Positions 16,436 to 28,270 are shown, counted from the stretch's first letter. The stretch: 64,000 nucleotides of DNA from Neobacillus nitrireducens (GCF_030915405.1 NZ_CP133262.1:4679001-4743000), one strand, 5' to 3'. The notes: a model not told the origin generated them from the sequence alone. Translations and numbers: made by a program.

Positions 16436-16945
16436 ATGTTAAAAGTACAAGAAATTCGCGAATTGATAAAATTGGTGGATCAGTCAAGTATTGATGAATT
16501 TGTATATGAAAACGAAGGTTCAAAAATCAAAATGAAAAAAAATGTTGCCGCTACATATGTTTCACAAATAAATTCAGTTCCACAAGAAGTTGAAACTGTA
16601 TTAACGCCACAACCGGTTTTAGCGACAGCGACACCTTCTGTTACCATTCAAGAATCAAAGCAGGAACTTCAGGAAGCAGAAACGGCTAACCAAGCAGACA
16701 CTACAAATCTTCATAAAATTGTTTCTCCGATGGTTGGGACATTCTATGCTTCACCAACTCCAGACGCTGACGCATATGTTAAAGTTGGTTCGACTGTAAC
16801 AAAGGATTCAATTGTTTGTATTGTCGAAGCAATGAAATTATTTAATGAGATTGAAGCGGAAATAAACGGCGAAATTGTTGAAGTTCTTGCTAAAAGTGGA
16901 CAATTAGTAGAATACGGGCAGCCTTTATTTTTAGTAAAGCTTTAA
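16436..16945 (+). CDS. accB: Biotin carboxyl carrier protein of acetyl-CoA carboxylase
   Basis: 169 residues. The biotinyl domain at the C-terminus has the carrier motif [13 protein letters not shown] with the biotinylated Lys. The N-terminus is the AccB-specific helical part, followed by a variable linker. Its partner AccC follows after 18 nt. The pair starts fatty-acid synthesis. ATG 16436 lies behind GAGGGGTG. Confidence 0.95.
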   Translation: MLKVQEIRELIKLVDQSSIDEFVYENEGSKIKMKKNVAATYVSQINSVPQEVETVLTPQPVLATATPSVTIQESKQELQEAETANQADTTNLHKIVSPMVGTFYASPTPDADAYVKVGSTVTKDSIVCIVEAMKLFNEIEAEINGEIVEVLAKSGQLVEYGQPLFLVKL

Positions 16946-16963
16946 GTTAGGAGCGATAACAGC

Positions 16964-18319
16964 ATGATCAAAAAACTGTTAATTGCAAACAGAGGGGAAA
17001 TTGCAGTTAGAATTATTAGAGCCTGCCGGGAAATGGGGATTGAAACAGTTGCCGTTTACTCGGAAGCGGACCGTGAAGCATTGCACGTCCAACTTGCAGA
17101 TGAAGCCTATTGCATTGGTCCTACCCCATCAAAAGACAGTTATTTAAACGTTACAAATTTGATTAGTGTCGCAAAGCTTACAGCTTGTGATGCGATTCAC
17201 CCAGGATATGGTTTCTTAGCCGAAAATGCTGATTTCGCAGATCTTTGCCGCGAATGTAACATAATATTTGTTGGCCCAAGCCCAGAAGCCATTACAAAAA
17301 TGGGTACAAAGGATATCGCAAGGGAAACGATGCGGAAAGCGGGCGTCCCAATTGTTCCAGGTTCAACCGGTATTATTAATGATATTGATGAGGCATTTGA
17401 ACTTGTGAAAAAGATCCAATACCCAGTGATAATAAAAGCAACAGCAGGCGGTGGCGGCAAAGGGATACGCGTTGCCAAGAATGAGCAGGAATTAATTAAA
17501 GGTATAAGTATCACCCAGCAAGAAGCGATGACTGCTTTTGGTAATCCTGGAGTATATATTGAAAAATACATTGAAGATTTTCGTCATGTTGAAATTCAGG
17601 TTCTTGCCGATTCCTTTGGAAACACCATTCACTTAGGAGAAAGAGATTGCTCGATCCAGCGCAGGTTGCAAAAACTTCTTGAAGAATCTCCTTCACCAGC
17701 ATTAGATGGAGAAATAAGAGAAGAAATGGGAGATGCCGCAGTAAAAGCTGCGAAAGCAGTTGATTATTCAGGTGCGGGAACAGTAGAATTTATATATGAC
17801 TACCGCAATAGAAAGTTTTACTTTATGGAAATGAACACGAGGATTCAGGTGGAACATCCTGTTACTGAGATGGTCACTGGAATAGATCTTATTAAAGAAC
17901 AAATCCGAGTGGCTTCCGGAGAGAAGTTAAAGTTAAAACAACAAGATGTGACTTTTAATGGATGGGCAATCGAGTGTCGAATTAATGCTGAAAATCCAGA
18001 AAAGAATTTCCTCCCTTCTGCTGGGAAAATCAACATGTACCTTCCTCCTGGTGGATTTGGTGTACGTATCGATTCAGCAGCTTATCCAGGGTATACGATT
18101 CCACCTTATTACGATTCCATGATTGCGAAAGTCATTGCATATGGTGCAACCAGAGAAGAGGCAATTTCAAGAATGAAACGTGCATTAAGTGAATTCGTTG
18201 TTGAAGGGATCCATACAACGATTCCGTTCCATTTAAAACTGTTGGATCATGAAAAGTTTGTCGAGGGCGGATTTAATACGAAGTTCTTGGAATTGCATGA
18301 TGTAATGAAGTCTAATTAA
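16964..18319 (+). CDS. accC: Biotin carboxylase subunit of acetyl-CoA carboxylase
   Basis: 451 residues, the usual length. An ATP-grasp enzyme with the Gly-rich loop [12 protein letters not shown], the [10 protein letters not shown] segment and the [14 protein letters not shown] catalytic region all present. It carboxylates biotin on AccB using ATP and bicarbonate. In operon with accB and the Asp23 gene. Confidence 0.96.
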   Translation: MIKKLLIANRGEIAVRIIRACREMGIETVAVYSEADREALHVQLADEAYCIGPTPSKDSYLNVTNLISVAKLTACDAIHPGYGFLAENADFADLCRECNIIFVGPSPEAITKMGTKDIARETMRKAGVPIVPGSTGIINDIDEAFELVKKIQYPVIIKATAGGGGKGIRVAKNEQELIKGISITQQEAMTAFGNPGVYIEKYIEDFRHVEIQVLADSFGNTIHLGERDCSIQRRLQKLLEESPSPALDGEIREEMGDAAVKAAKAVDYSGAGTVEFIYDYRNRKFYFMEMNTRIQVEHPVTEMVTGIDLIKEQIRVASGEKLKLKQQDVTFNGWAIECRINAENPEKNFLPSAGKINMYLPPGGFGVRIDSAAYPGYTIPPYYDSMIAKVIAYGATREEAISRMKRALSEFVVEGIHTTIPFHLKLLDHEKFVEGGFNTKFLELHDVMKSN

Positions 18320-18337
18320 TATCTGGAGGTGTTTTGA

Positions 18338-18748
18338 ATGAGTGAGTTTAGTGTCTTGGAAATGGAACAAGGCAGTAACGGTCATGGAAAAGTTGAAATT
18401 GCTCCTGAAGTCATTGAGGTCATTGCTGGCATTGCAGCGTCTGAGGTAGAAGGAGTAGCTGCGATGCGTGGGAATTTTGCAACAGGTGTGGTTGAGCGCT
18501 TAGGGAAAAAAAACCATGGCAAAGGCGTTAAAGTTGAACTAACTGAGTCGGGAATTAAGGTAGATGTTTATTGCATGATGAAGTTTGGAATATCTATTCC
18601 ATCAGTCGCTGGAAAAGTACAGGATAATATTCGTCAAGCTTTGTTAAATATGACTGCTTTAGATGCCGAAGAAGTAAACATTCATGTGGTTGGAATTCAA
18701 TTTGAAAACCATAAGAATGAACCGGAGATCGTGGAGTCAGAAGTCTAA
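18338..18748 (+). CDS. yqhY: Asp23/Gls24 family envelope stress protein (YqhY-like)
   Basis: 136 residues. The family signature IAPEVIEVIAGIAASEVEGVA is clear, as is the C-terminal VNIHVVGIQF. In B. subtilis the equivalent gene lies in the same place after accC and is thought to act in control of acetyl-CoA carboxylase activity. It ends at a strong terminator. Confidence 0.9.
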   Translation: MSEFSVLEMEQGSNGHGKVEIAPEVIEVIAGIAASEVEGVAAMRGNFATGVVERLGKKNHGKGVKVELTESGIKVDVYCMMKFGISIPSVAGKVQDNIRQALLNMTALDAEEVNIHVVGIQFENHKNEPEIVESEV

Positions 18749-18757
18749 AAGTTTGGA

Positions 18758-18786
18758 AACCAAAGGAGCACATCCTTTGGTTTTTC
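18758..18786 (+). terminator. Terminator after accB-accC-yqhY
   Basis: Perfect stem AACCAAAGGA/TCCTTTGGTT followed by TTTCTTTTT. Confidence 0.88.
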
Positions 18787-18978
18787 TTTTTCGAAAAAGA
18801 AGTTTTAAATAAAAGTGCTTACATATTGGAAAAATATTAACCTTAGAGTGCTAATCGTTTTTAGTTATGCTATTATCTTTTATGTGCATCCTATATGAAT
18901 ATTTATTACTTATAGTAGCTTCACCGTATGAAAAATAGACAAAAATAAATCAATTTCTCTAAAGGAGTTAAAGGTATA

Positions 18979-19377
18979 ATGAAAAGAAGAACAGCAAGGG
19001 AAAAGGCATTGCAGGCACTTTTTCAAATCGATATCAGCAACACTGAGCCGTCTGCAGCGATTGAACATGTGTTACAAGGAGAGGCGGGTGACGAGTATCT
19101 ATCTAGACTTGTTCTAGGGGTAGTCGAACAAAAATCCTTAATAGACAAGTTAATAGGTGAAAATCTCGAAAAATGGACCATAGATCGGCTGGCAACGGTT
19201 GATCGAAATTTATTAAGAATAGCTACATATGAAATGAAGTTTTTTCGGAATGAAGTTCCAGAAAATGTTGTTTTGGATGAAGCCATTGAGATTGCAAAAA
19301 TATTCGGTGACGACCAATCAAGTAAGTTTATTAATGGAGTTCTTTCAAAGGTAAAGCAAATGGTTCTGAACGATTAA
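18979..19377 (+). CDS. nusB: Transcription antitermination factor NusB
   Basis: 132 residues, all-helical NusB fold: MKRRTAREKALQALFQID at the start and the conserved ENVVLDEAIEIAKIFG and FINGVL towards the end. It binds boxA RNA with S10. ATG 18979 has AAAGGAG upstream. Confidence 0.95.
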   Translation: MKRRTAREKALQALFQIDISNTEPSAAIEHVLQGEAGDEYLSRLVLGVVEQKSLIDKLIGENLEKWTIDRLATVDRNLLRIATYEMKFFRNEVPENVVLDEAIEIAKIFGDDQSSKFINGVLSKVKQMVLND

Positions 19378-19416
19378 TTGATTAGGTCCTCGCTAAGAAC
19401 AAAGGGAGAAGAGAAA

Positions 19417-20274
19417 ATGACCGCTACTATTATTAATGGAAAAGAAATTGCTGAAAAGAAAAGAATGGAAATTGCTGAAGAAGTCAGCAAACTCAAAAAG
19501 CTTGGGGTAACACCAGGACTAGCCGTTATTCTTGTTGGAAATAACCATGCTTCTCGGACGTATGTAACCAATAAAGAAAAAGCCTGCAAGGAACTTGGGA
19601 TGAATTCAGTATTAATTGAATTACCAGAGGAAACTTCTGAACAGGAATTATTATCAAAAATTGAAGAATTAAACATGGACAATCAAATCCATGGCATTTT
19701 AGTTCAGTTACCAATCCCCAAACACATTGATGAAACAAAGGTAATTGAATCAATCTCTCCTTTTAAGGATGTGGATGGATTTCACCCGATTAATATCGGC
19801 AGGATGATGACAGGGCAAAATGCCTTTTTACCATGTACACCATACGGCATTATGGTACTACTGGAAGAAACAGGGATTTCAGTTGCAGGGAAGCATGTGG
19901 TCGTGGTTGGAAGAAGTAATATTGTCGGAAAGCCGGTCGGTCAATTATTTTTAAATCAACATGCAACAGTAACTTATTGCCACTCTAAAACAAAGGACTT
20001 AAAGGGGCATACAAATCAAGCGGATATCCTTATAGCAGCTGTTGGGATTCCGAACTTTATTACGGCTGATCATGTTAAAGACGGTGCAGTTGTTATTGAT
20101 GTTGGTATCAATCGTAATGAAGCCGGAAAGCTTTGCGGTGATGTTGCTTTTGCTGAAGTAAGTGAAAAAGCCGGATACATCACTCCAGTTCCAAAGGGAG
20201 TTGGACCGATGACCATTACGATGCTAATGTTCAATACATTAAAATCAGCAGCAGAAAGCCTTAATCGCAATTAA
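19417..20274 (+). CDS. folD: Methylenetetrahydrofolate dehydrogenase/cyclohydrolase FolD
   Basis: 285 residues. The catalytic Lys in [13 protein letters not shown], the [11 protein letters not shown] segment and the Rossmann part [17 protein letters not shown] identify it. It interconverts one-carbon folates with NADP. The start ATG 19417 follows GGGAGAAGAG; an upstream in-frame extension has no ribosome site. A terminator follows. Confidence 0.96.
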   Translation: MTATIINGKEIAEKKRMEIAEEVSKLKKLGVTPGLAVILVGNNHASRTYVTNKEKACKELGMNSVLIELPEETSEQELLSKIEELNMDNQIHGILVQLPIPKHIDETKVIESISPFKDVDGFHPINIGRMMTGQNAFLPCTPYGIMVLLEETGISVAGKHVVVVGRSNIVGKPVGQLFLNQHATVTYCHSKTKDLKGHTNQADILIAAVGIPNFITADHVKDGAVVIDVGINRNEAGKLCGDVAFAEVSEKAGYITPVPKGVGPMTITMLMFNTLKSAAESLNRN

Positions 20275-20283
20275 CTACGATAT

Positions 20284-20326
20284 TGTCCTTATCTTTTATC
20301 AACTTTATTAGATAAGGACAGTTTTT
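20284..20326 (+). terminator. Terminator after folD
   Basis: Stem TGTCCTTATCT/AGATAAGGACA with a 15-base loop, followed by TTTTT. Confidence 0.85.
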
Positions 20327-20378
20327 CGCTAATCAAAGAGTTTTCATTTGACTCGGTTGGTCAAAAAAGGAGTTTCCT

Positions 20379-21737
20379 ATGCAAGAAAAAAGATACTTAT
20401 CTGTGAATGCTTTAACTAAATACATAAAAAGAAAATTTGATGCAGATCCACATTTACGGGATGTTCATGTTAGAGGTGAAATTTCAAATTATAAGCAGCA
20501 TTCGAGCGGTCATATGTATTTTACCTTAAAAGATGAAAAAGCCCGTATTCTGGCAGTTATGTTTTCGAGTCAATCAAGGACAATGAAATTCACTCCGGAA
20601 AACGGCATGAAAGTAATCGTCCGCGGAGAAATTTCCCTCTATGAACCAAGTGGTCAATATCAGATATATATTAAGGAAATGCGGCCGGATGGCATAGGTG
20701 AATTGTTTTTAGCTTATGAACAGCTAAAACAAAGACTTGAATTAGAGGGATTATTTGCGAAGGAAACAAAGAAGCCAATCCCTTTATATCCCAGAACAGT
20801 TGGTGTGATTACCTCACCAACAGGAGCAGCGATTAGAGATGTCATCACGACAATTAAAAGACGTTATCCAATTGCAAATATTCTTGTTCTCCCTGCCCTC
20901 GTACAAGGGGATAAAGCAGCACCTTCGATTGCGAGTGCTATTACTAAAGCGAATCGCATGAATGAAATTGATGTGCTTATTGTCGGACGAGGTGGAGGGT
21001 CAATAGAGGAATTGTGGGCTTTTAATGAAGAGCTCGTTGCCCGTGCAATATTTACTTCAGAGATCCCCATCATATCCGCTGTCGGTCATGAAACCGATTT
21101 TACCATTGCAGATTTTGTGTCGGATTTACGAGCTCCAACTCCGACAGCTGCTGCAGAACTGGCCGTCCCACAAATTGATGAGTTATTCGAAAGAGTATTA
21201 CAGCGGCAATCTCGCCTTCTTCGCACGATGAAGGGGAAATTCCAGTTTGAAAAGGAACGATTGATCCGAGTTCAGAAATCATATGCCTTTCGCTATCCAC
21301 ATCGACTTTATGAACAGAAGCTTGAGCAGGTTGATAAATTAACAGAAATGCTTGTTCGCGGAGCGTCCAGATTGTCACTAATAAAAAAAGGTCAACACGA
21401 AATCCTATCTAAACGCTTGCAAAGAAATCATCCAAGTGAACTATTACTTGAAGCTCAAAAACGTTTAGAACTAACCAATAAAGAGATAAAACGGGCGATG
21501 CAACAAGTTCTTTCGAAAAAACAAACCGATTTTGACCGGATTCTATCGACTCTAGGGGCATTAAGCCCATTGAAAATTATGGAGCGTGGATATAGTCTGG
21601 CATATTCGGAAGAAAACCGGCTGATTAAAAGCATAAATCAAGTTAATATGAATGAGCAAATCCAGATACAATTAACAGATGGAAGTCTTTTCTGTAAAGT
21701 TGAGAATATTAAGGAGAGCGAAGAACGTGACGAATGA
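20379..21737 (+). CDS. xseA: Exodeoxyribonuclease VII large subunit
   Basis: 452 residues. An OB-fold N-terminus ([27 protein letters not shown]) is followed by the nuclease domain with [28 protein letters not shown] and [18 protein letters not shown], all characteristic. With XseB it degrades single-stranded DNA. The 3' end overlaps xseB by 11 nt. Confidence 0.95.
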   Translation: MQEKRYLSVNALTKYIKRKFDADPHLRDVHVRGEISNYKQHSSGHMYFTLKDEKARILAVMFSSQSRTMKFTPENGMKVIVRGEISLYEPSGQYQIYIKEMRPDGIGELFLAYEQLKQRLELEGLFAKETKKPIPLYPRTVGVITSPTGAAIRDVITTIKRRYPIANILVLPALVQGDKAAPSIASAITKANRMNEIDVLIVGRGGGSIEELWAFNEELVARAIFTSEIPIISAVGHETDFTIADFVSDLRAPTPTAAAELAVPQIDELFERVLQRQSRLLRTMKGKFQFEKERLIRVQKSYAFRYPHRLYEQKLEQVDKLTEMLVRGASRLSLIKKGQHEILSKRLQRNHPSELLLEAQKRLELTNKEIKRAMQQVLSKKQTDFDRILSTLGALSPLKIMERGYSLAYSEENRLIKSINQVNMNEQIQIQLTDGSLFCKVENIKESEERDE

Positions 21738-21960
21738 AAATAAAATTTCCTTTGAAGATGCTATGACAAAATTAGAGCAAATCGTAGATAAGCTCGAAGA
21801 AGGAGATGTACCTTTAGAAGAAGCAATTATCTTCTATAAAGAAGGTATGGAATTATCTAAACTTTGCCATGATAAATTAAAAAGTGTAGAGGAACAATTA
21901 ACTCAAATAATACATGAGGACGGGCGAACGGAGAGTTTTACGATTGATGAGGAGGAATAA
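21727..21960 (+). CDS. xseB: Exodeoxyribonuclease VII small subunit
   Basis: 77 residues, two helices. The signature [28 protein letters not shown] is diagnostic. I chose GTG 21727, with AAGGAGAGCG about 10 nt upstream; a longer open frame back to 21679 lies within xseA and lacks support. ispA starts 3 nt later. Confidence 0.93.
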   Translation: MTNENKISFEDAMTKLEQIVDKLEEGDVPLEEAIIFYKEGMELSKLCHDKLKSVEEQLTQIIHEDGRTESFTIDEEE

Positions 21961-21963
21961 GAC

Positions 21964-22857
21964 TTGGGAACCGAGTTACTAGATGCATTTGCACAAGAAT
22001 ATAAACTTCTGCTTGATTCGGAGCTTCGAACTCTGGTTAATAAGCTTAATGCCCCTCCTATCATTAAGGAATCCATGGTTTATTCACTTGAAGCAGGCGG
22101 CAAACGAATTCGTCCTCTTTTACTATTCGCTACTCTAGATGCATTTGGGGCTGAACCCAAAAAGGGGCTGCTAGCTGCTTCAGCGATTGAGATGATTCAT
22201 ACGTATTCCCTAATCCATGATGATTTACCAAGCATGGATAATGATGACCTGCGGAGAGGAAAACCAACCAATCATAAAGTCTTTGGTGATGCTATTGCGA
22301 TATTAGCTGGTGATGGTTTATTAACTTATAGCTTTGAGGTAATTGGAAATATCCCTTCTGAATTTGCTTCTGCGGAAACAAAACTAAAATTAGTGATTGA
22401 GCTGGCAAAGGCTGCAGGGACAGAAGGAATGGTTGGCGGCCAAGTGGCAGATATGCTAGGGGAGGGGAAATCCTTAACCCTAGATGAGCTAGAGTATATC
22501 CACATACATAAAACGGGTAAGTTGCTCGGATTTAGTGTTCTGGCTGGAGCGTTGCTAGCAAATGCAAATCGGGAACAATTAAAAAGTCTTTCTTCCTTTG
22601 CCCATCATCTAGGTCTCGCATTTCAAATCCAGGATGATATTCTTGATTTGGTAGGGAATCAACAATTAATCGGGAAACCTGTTGGCAGTGATACCACAAA
22701 TGATAAAAGCACCTATCCACAGTTGTTATCGTTAGACGGAGCTATTGAAGCATTAAATAAACAAATAAACCTATCGAAGGAATACCTGGGTATGACAGGC
22801 TTGAATACGGGTCTACTTATGGAAATAACGGAATTAATCGCTTCAAGAGATCATTAG
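21964..22857 (+). CDS. ispA: Geranyl/farnesyl diphosphate synthase
   Basis: 297 residues. It has both Asp-rich motifs, DDLPSMD (about residue 84) and DDILD (about 224), and the conserved GGKRIRP. It condenses isopentenyl diphosphate with allylic diphosphates for quinone and undecaprenyl synthesis. The start is TTG 21964, with GAGGAGGAAT just upstream. Confidence 0.95.
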   Translation: MGTELLDAFAQEYKLLLDSELRTLVNKLNAPPIIKESMVYSLEAGGKRIRPLLLFATLDAFGAEPKKGLLAASAIEMIHTYSLIHDDLPSMDNDDLRRGKPTNHKVFGDAIAILAGDGLLTYSFEVIGNIPSEFASAETKLKLVIELAKAAGTEGMVGGQVADMLGEGKSLTLDELEYIHIHKTGKLLGFSVLAGALLANANREQLKSLSSFAHHLGLAFQIQDDILDLVGNQQLIGKPVGSDTTNDKSTYPQLLSLDGAIEALNKQINLSKEYLGMTGLNTGLLMEITELIASRDH

Positions 22858-22924
22858 AAAATGGTGTTTGAGGCATTGAAATAAGTGTGTTATAATTGTT
22901 TTCATTGTAGAAAATGTTGTCAAT

Positions 22925-22958
22925 GCCGTTATCACTCGCGTGTTAGCGGCTATTTTTT
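22925..22958 (+). terminator. Hairpin terminator between ispA and dxs
   Basis: Long stem GCCGTTATCAC/GTGTTAGCGGC (one mismatch, one T-G pair) with loop TCGC followed by TATTTTTT. It would separate ispA from dxs. Confidence 0.75.
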
Positions 22959-23043
22959 AATAAAATAAAATTTTGAAAATGTGTATTATAATACGGCAAC
23001 AAAAAGAAGAATGCATAAAAGTATGAAAGCGAGTGATCCAAAC

Positions 23044-24939
23044 ATGGATCTATTATCAATAAAAGACCCATCTTTTTTAAAGGGCATGTCGAATACTGAA
23101 TTGGAGGCTTTAAGTCAAGATGTTCGCAAATTTTTGATTGAAAAGCTATCCGTTACAGGAGGTCATATTGGACCGAATTTGGGTGTAGTCGAGTTAACCA
23201 TAGCCTTACATAAATGTTTTAACAGTCCCTCTGATAAGATTATCTGGGATGTAGGTCATCAGTCCTATGTTCATAAAATTCTAACTGGCAGAGCGTGTGA
23301 GTTTGATACATTGCGCCAATATAAAGGGTTATGCGGATTCCCGAAACGGTCTGAAAGCAAGCATGATGTATGGGAAACAGGCCATAGTTCCACTTCACTT
23401 TCAGCTGCAATGGGAATGGCAATTGCTAGAGATTTAAAAAAGGAAAAATCTTTTGTCATTCCAGTAATCGGTGATGGTGCATTAACCGGTGGTATGGCAT
23501 TGGAAGCCTTAAACCATATTGGGCATGAGAAAAAAGATATGATTGTTATCTTAAATGACAATGAAATGTCAATCGCTCCTAATGTAGGTGCAGTGCATAA
23601 TATTCTTGGCCAATTGCGGACAGCGGGTAAATATCAATGGGTGAAAGATGAATTGGAAGTCCTATTGAAAAAAGTACCTGCAGTTGGTGGGAAATTAGCT
23701 GCAACTGCTGAAAGAGTGAAGGATAGCCTTAAATATCTATTTGTTTCAGGAATGTTTTTTGAAGAATTAGGTTTTACTTATCTAGGCCCCATTGATGGTC
23801 ATAACTTTGAAGCGTTATTTGAGAATTTCAGCTATGCCAAAAAGACAGAAGGTCCGATACTTCTTCATGTCATTACTAAAAAAGGAAAGGGCTATAAGCC
23901 TGCCGAAAGTGACAAAACAGGTACCTGGCATGGAACTGGCCCCTATAAAATGGACACGGGTGCATTCCCAAAACCCTCAAAAACACCACCACCTGCATGG
24001 AGCAGCCTTGTCAGTGAAACGGTTCGTAAGCTTGCTAGGACGGATGAACGAATTGTCGCCATTACACCAGCTATGCCTGTTGGGTCTAAACTCGAAGGCT
24101 TTGCCAGTGAATTCCCTGAGCGAATGTACGATGTAGGGATAGCAGAGCAGCATGCAGCGACCGTAGCAGCGGGTTTAGCTACACAAAATATGAAACCTTT
24201 TTTGGCTATATATTCAACTTTTTTACAGCGTGCATATGATCAGGTAGTACATGATATCTGCCGTCAAAACTTAAATGTCTTTATTGGAATAGACCGCGCT
24301 GGTCTAGTTGGTGCAGATGGTGAAACACATCAGGGAGTCTTTGATATAGCTTTTCTTAGACATGTTCCAAATTTAGTGTTAATGATGCCAAAGGATGAAA
24401 ATGAAGGACAGCATATGGTTTACACCGCACTAAATTATGATGATGGTCCAATTGCCATGAGATTTCCACGTGGAAATGGCCTTGGGGTTACAATGGATAA
24501 GGATTTACATGCCATTCCAATCGGTACTTGGGAGGTTCTTAAAGAAGGTGATGATGCGGCTATTTTAACTTTTGGAACAACCATTCCACTGGCTTTAAAA
24601 GCAGCGGAAGTGCTTGAAACAAAGGGAATATCCGTTAAAATTGTAAATGCCCGATTTATTAAGCCAATGGATGAGAAAATGCTAACGAATCTCCTTGAGA
24701 AAAATATGCCGATTCTTACTATTGAGGAAGCTGTTTTACAAGGGGGCTTTGGGAGTGCAGTTCTCGAATACGCACAGACCCAAGGATTTTATCACGCACA
24801 CATCGACAGAATTGGAATTCCTGATCAATTCATTGAACATGGTGATGTGGACTCCCTTCTTGAAGAAATCGGTTTAACGAAAGAAGAAGTTATCAAACGG
24901 GTATCCATTCTTGCAAGAAAAAAACAACAAAGGGCTTAA
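23044..24939 (+). CDS. dxs: 1-deoxy-D-xylulose-5-phosphate synthase
   Basis: 631 residues, normal length. Thiamine diphosphate motif [15 protein letters not shown]...LNDNEMS, catalytic His in [14 protein letters not shown], and the transketolase-type C-terminal half are present. First step of the MEP isoprenoid pathway, supplying IspA. ATG 23044 ([13 protein letters not shown]) matches the family start. The upstream in-frame ATG/GTG codons would add residues not seen in relatives. The ribosome site is weak (GAGTG). Confidence 0.95.
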   Translation: MDLLSIKDPSFLKGMSNTELEALSQDVRKFLIEKLSVTGGHIGPNLGVVELTIALHKCFNSPSDKIIWDVGHQSYVHKILTGRACEFDTLRQYKGLCGFPKRSESKHDVWETGHSSTSLSAAMGMAIARDLKKEKSFVIPVIGDGALTGGMALEALNHIGHEKKDMIVILNDNEMSIAPNVGAVHNILGQLRTAGKYQWVKDELEVLLKKVPAVGGKLAATAERVKDSLKYLFVSGMFFEELGFTYLGPIDGHNFEALFENFSYAKKTEGPILLHVITKKGKGYKPAESDKTGTWHGTGPYKMDTGAFPKPSKTPPPAWSSLVSETVRKLARTDERIVAITPAMPVGSKLEGFASEFPERMYDVGIAEQHAATVAAGLATQNMKPFLAIYSTFLQRAYDQVVHDICRQNLNVFIGIDRAGLVGADGETHQGVFDIAFLRHVPNLVLMMPKDENEGQHMVYTALNYDDGPIAMRFPRGNGLGVTMDKDLHAIPIGTWEVLKEGDDAAILTFGTTIPLALKAAEVLETKGISVKIVNARFIKPMDEKMLTNLLEKNMPILTIEEAVLQGGFGSAVLEYAQTQGFYHAHIDRIGIPDQFIEHGDVDSLLEEIGLTKEEVIKRVSILARKKQQRA

Positions 24940-24942
24940 GCA

Positions 24943-25782
24943 ATGAAAAATAAAGAACGTTTAGATGTGTTACTAGTCGAAAGAGGCTTGATTGAAACAA
25001 GAGAAAAAGCGAAGCGGACCATCATGGCAGGGCTTGTTTATTCAAATGAAGAGCGATTGGATAAACCCGGAGAAAAAGTAAAAACGGATATTCCACTGAA
25101 TATAAAAGGGAAGATTCTTCCTTATGTAAGCCGCGGTGGTTTAAAACTGGAAAAGGCGTTAAAGGTATTTGATGTGAACGTAACAAACAAAGTGCTTCTC
25201 GACATTGGATCGTCCACTGGGGGATTTACAGATTGTGCCTTACAGAATGGCGCGAAAATGTCATATGCTTTGGATGTAGGCTATAATCAACTTGCTTGGA
25301 AACTCAGGCAAGATGAACGTGTCGTAGTAATGGAAAGGACAAATTTCCGTTATGTCACACCAGCTGATTTAATTGGAGAAATGCCAAATTTCGCCACCAT
25401 TGATGTTTCGTTTATCTCATTAACGCTGATATTGCCTGTCTTAAAAACACTTTTAGTCACTGGAAGTGATGTTGTCGCTTTAGTGAAACCACAATTTGAA
25501 GCCGGGCGTGAACAGGTTGGTAAAAAGGGGATTGTTCGTGAAGAAAAAGTACATTTGCAAGTGATTGATAAAATCATTAATTTTGCCTTCCAGCAAGGGT
25601 ACACAATAAAAAACTTATCCTTTTCACCGATTACTGGCGGGGATGGGAATATTGAATTCTTACTCCACTTAAGATGGGAAGGTGAACGAGAAATGGGAGT
25701 CAATCAATTACTTGTTACCCCCATTGAAATCGTAAAGGAATCTCACTTAGAATTTAAAACAAAACAAAATTCGGAAGGGTAG
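24943..25782 (+). CDS. tlyA: TlyA-type RNA methyltransferase/haemolysin family (YqxC)
   Basis: 279 residues. An S4 RNA-binding domain (RLDVLLVERGLIETREKAK) is followed by an FtsJ-like methyltransferase with SAM motif LLDIGSSTGGFTDCALQNGA. Family members methylate ribosomal RNA 2'-O-ribose; the haemolysin name is historical. It lies 3 nt from dxs, in the same order as in B. subtilis. Confidence 0.9.
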   Translation: MKNKERLDVLLVERGLIETREKAKRTIMAGLVYSNEERLDKPGEKVKTDIPLNIKGKILPYVSRGGLKLEKALKVFDVNVTNKVLLDIGSSTGGFTDCALQNGAKMSYALDVGYNQLAWKLRQDERVVVMERTNFRYVTPADLIGEMPNFATIDVSFISLTLILPVLKTLLVTGSDVVALVKPQFEAGREQVGKKGIVREEKVHLQVIDKIINFAFQQGYTIKNLSFSPITGGDGNIEFLLHLRWEGEREMGVNQLLVTPIEIVKESHLEFKTKQNSEG

Positions 25783-25915
25783 GCAAATGCTTATCCTTTT
25801 CTTCATTTTCTACAAGAAAAAATGTACAAGCTTGATAAAATCGGCTAACATATGGGTAGAAGAGAGAGTTTAGACCTATGACTTAGAGGTTTTCAACAAT
25901 TTACGGGGTGAAATA

Positions 25916-26365
25916 ATGAATAAAGGCCAACGCCATATTAAAATAAGAGAAATTATTGCAAGTAATGATATCGAAACACAGGATGATTTAGTGGATGAAC
26001 TGAAATGTGCCGGCTATAATGTAACGCAAGCAACCGTGTCAAGGGATATTAAAGAACTGCATCTTGTTAAAGTTCCATTAAGCGATGGACGATATAAATA
26101 CAGCTTACCTGCCGACCAACGATTTAATCCATTACAAAAGCTAAAAAGATCATTAATAGATGCGTTTGTACGGATTGATTCTGCAGGTCATTTGCTTGTT
26201 ATGAAGTGCTTGCCTGGTAATGCAATGGCAATTGGTGCCTTGATTGATAACCTTGATTGGGAAGAGATATTAGGAACGATTTGTGGTGATGATACGATGT
26301 TAATCATTTGTCGAACACCAGAAGATACTGAGGTCATTACAAACCGGTTTCTAGACATGCTTTAA
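25916..26365 (+). CDS. argR: Arginine repressor/activator ArgR (AhrC)
   Basis: 149 residues. The N-terminal winged helix ([13 protein letters not shown]...[24 protein letters not shown]) and the C-terminal hexamer/arginine-binding domain ([29 protein letters not shown]) are complete. It controls arginine synthesis and breakdown genes. ArgR-like boxes are also seen before artP in this window. Confidence 0.95.
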   Translation: MNKGQRHIKIREIIASNDIETQDDLVDELKCAGYNVTQATVSRDIKELHLVKVPLSDGRYKYSLPADQRFNPLQKLKRSLIDAFVRIDSAGHLLVMKCLPGNAMAIGALIDNLDWEEILGTICGDDTMLIICRTPEDTEVITNRFLDML

Positions 26366-26380
26366 TGGGGGGAGTGTTTC

Positions 26381-28090
26381 TTGTTAGCTGAATTATCAAT
26401 TAAAAATTTCGCTATTATCGAAGCTTTGTCAGTAACGTTTTCAAAAGGATTAACTGTATTAACCGGGGAAACCGGTGCGGGAAAATCAATCATCATTGAT
26501 GCGATTCACTTATTAGTTGGCGGCAGAGGGTCCGCAGAATTTGTTCGTCATGGCGAGGAAAAGGCGGAAATTGAAGGACTGTTTCAGGTTGATGATAATA
26601 AGCATCCAGTAATTACGAAAGCTTTAGAATTTGGGATCGATGTGGAAGAAGGAATGGTTATATTAAGAAGGGATATTTCCCAAACAGGAAAAAGTGTGTG
26701 CCGTATCAATGGAAAGCTTGTGACAATCTCGACGCTTAGGGAAATCGGGGCAACCCTCGTTGATATTCATGGCCAGCATGAGCATCAGGAATTAATGGAT
26801 GACTCAAGGCACCTTTCCCTGCTAGATCAATTTGGGGCCGATAATATATTGCCTTCACTAAGTGAATACCAGCAAGTATTTCGACGTTATGAGCAAACCT
26901 TACAAAAGTTAAAAGCATTAAGTGAAAATGATCAGCAAACTGCCCATCGCCTAGATTTAATTCAATTTCAATTGGATGAAATTCAAAAGGCAAATTTAAA
27001 ACTTAATGAAGATGAAGAACTTTTTGAGGAAAAAAGAAAACTAAGTAATTTCGAAAGAGTATTTGAATCTTTGCAATCCGGCCATTCAGCACTCCAAGGT
27101 GAACAAAAAGGGCTTGATTGGATTAGTATGGTTATGGGGCATCTTGAAGATGCCGCTGCCCTTGATACGGCTTACAGGGGCATCTACGAAGCTGTGTCGA
27201 ATAGCTTCTACCAATTGGAAGATGCAGCAAGTGTTTTAAGAAATGACTTAGATGAATTAGAATTTGATCCACAGCGGTTACATGAAATCGAAGATCGCTT
27301 GACTGAAATTAACCAATTAAAGCGGAAATACGGAAAAACAATCAATGAGATCGTAGAGTATGCTGTGAAAATCGAAGAAGAAATTGAAACATTACAAAAT
27401 AAAGAAACTCATATAGGGGAATTAGAAAAAGAATTAACTTCTATAAAAAAGGACTTAGTTCTCGAAGCGAAGCAGTTAACTGAAATTCGTCTGAAATGGG
27501 CTGAAAAACTTACAAAGTTAATACATAAAGAACTTAAAGAATTGTATATGGCGAAAACTGTTTTTGAAATAAGATTTGAATCAAATTCACAGCAATTTGC
27601 AAAAAACGGTGTCGACCATGTTGCTTTCTATATTTCAACAAACCCCGGTGAACCATTGAAACCCTTATCAAAGGTTGCATCTGGAGGGGAATTATCAAGA
27701 ATTATGCTGGCATTAAAAAGTATTTTTTCTAAACATCAGGGAGTTACATCCATTATTTTTGATGAGGTCGATACTGGTGTTAGCGGCAGGGTTGCTCAGT
27801 CCATTGCGGAAAAAATATATAAAGTGGCTGCCGGATCACAGGTCTTGTGTATTTCACATTTACCTCAGGTAGCAGCAATGGCTGATACGCACTTATTCAT
27901 TTCAAAGATTATAAAAGGGGGAAGAACGAAAACTTCTGTTACTCCCTTACAGATGGATGAAAAGATTAACGAAATAGGCCGGATGATATCTGGGACAGAA
28001 ATAACTGACCTAACTAAAAAACATGCGGAAGAATTATTATATTTAGCTGTAGAAAACAAAAAAAGTGCAAGTGCCTTGACAAGGCAATAA
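26381..28090 (+). CDS. recN: DNA repair protein RecN
   Basis: 569 residues. SMC-like ATPase: Walker A GETGAGKSI near the start, central coiled coil, signature VASGGELSRIMLALK and Walker B IIFDEVDTGVSG near the end. It acts early in double-strand break repair. It starts at TTG 26381 behind GGGGGGAG. Confidence 0.96.
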   Translation: MLAELSIKNFAIIEALSVTFSKGLTVLTGETGAGKSIIIDAIHLLVGGRGSAEFVRHGEEKAEIEGLFQVDDNKHPVITKALEFGIDVEEGMVILRRDISQTGKSVCRINGKLVTISTLREIGATLVDIHGQHEHQELMDDSRHLSLLDQFGADNILPSLSEYQQVFRRYEQTLQKLKALSENDQQTAHRLDLIQFQLDEIQKANLKLNEDEELFEEKRKLSNFERVFESLQSGHSALQGEQKGLDWISMVMGHLEDAAALDTAYRGIYEAVSNSFYQLEDAASVLRNDLDELEFDPQRLHEIEDRLTEINQLKRKYGKTINEIVEYAVKIEEEIETLQNKETHIGELEKELTSIKKDLVLEAKQLTEIRLKWAEKLTKLIHKELKELYMAKTVFEIRFESNSQQFAKNGVDHVAFYISTNPGEPLKPLSKVASGGELSRIMLALKSIFSKHQGVTSIIFDEVDTGVSGRVAQSIAEKIYKVAAGSQVLCISHLPQVAAMADTHLFISKIIKGGRTKTSVTPLQMDEKINEIGRMISGTEITDLTKKHAEELLYLAVENKKSASALTRQ

Positions 28091-28150
28091 AGTGGGATAA
28101 ATTGCTTTTAAAAAGGCTAAAATTTCTATATTTTTAATAAAAATTGTAAT

Positions 28151-28176
28151 GCTATCCATTTTGGGTAGCTTTTTTA
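28151..28176 (+). terminator. Terminator after recN
   Basis: Stem GCTATCC/GGGTAGC followed by TTTTTTAT. Confidence 0.75.
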
Positions 28177-28270
28177 TGTAGAACGAAGTTATAAATGATT
28201 GTCAAGGAGGCAAAATTAAAGATGTAGCCATTTTTCAATGTAATGAAAAGAAGCGAGGAGAGTGAAGAAT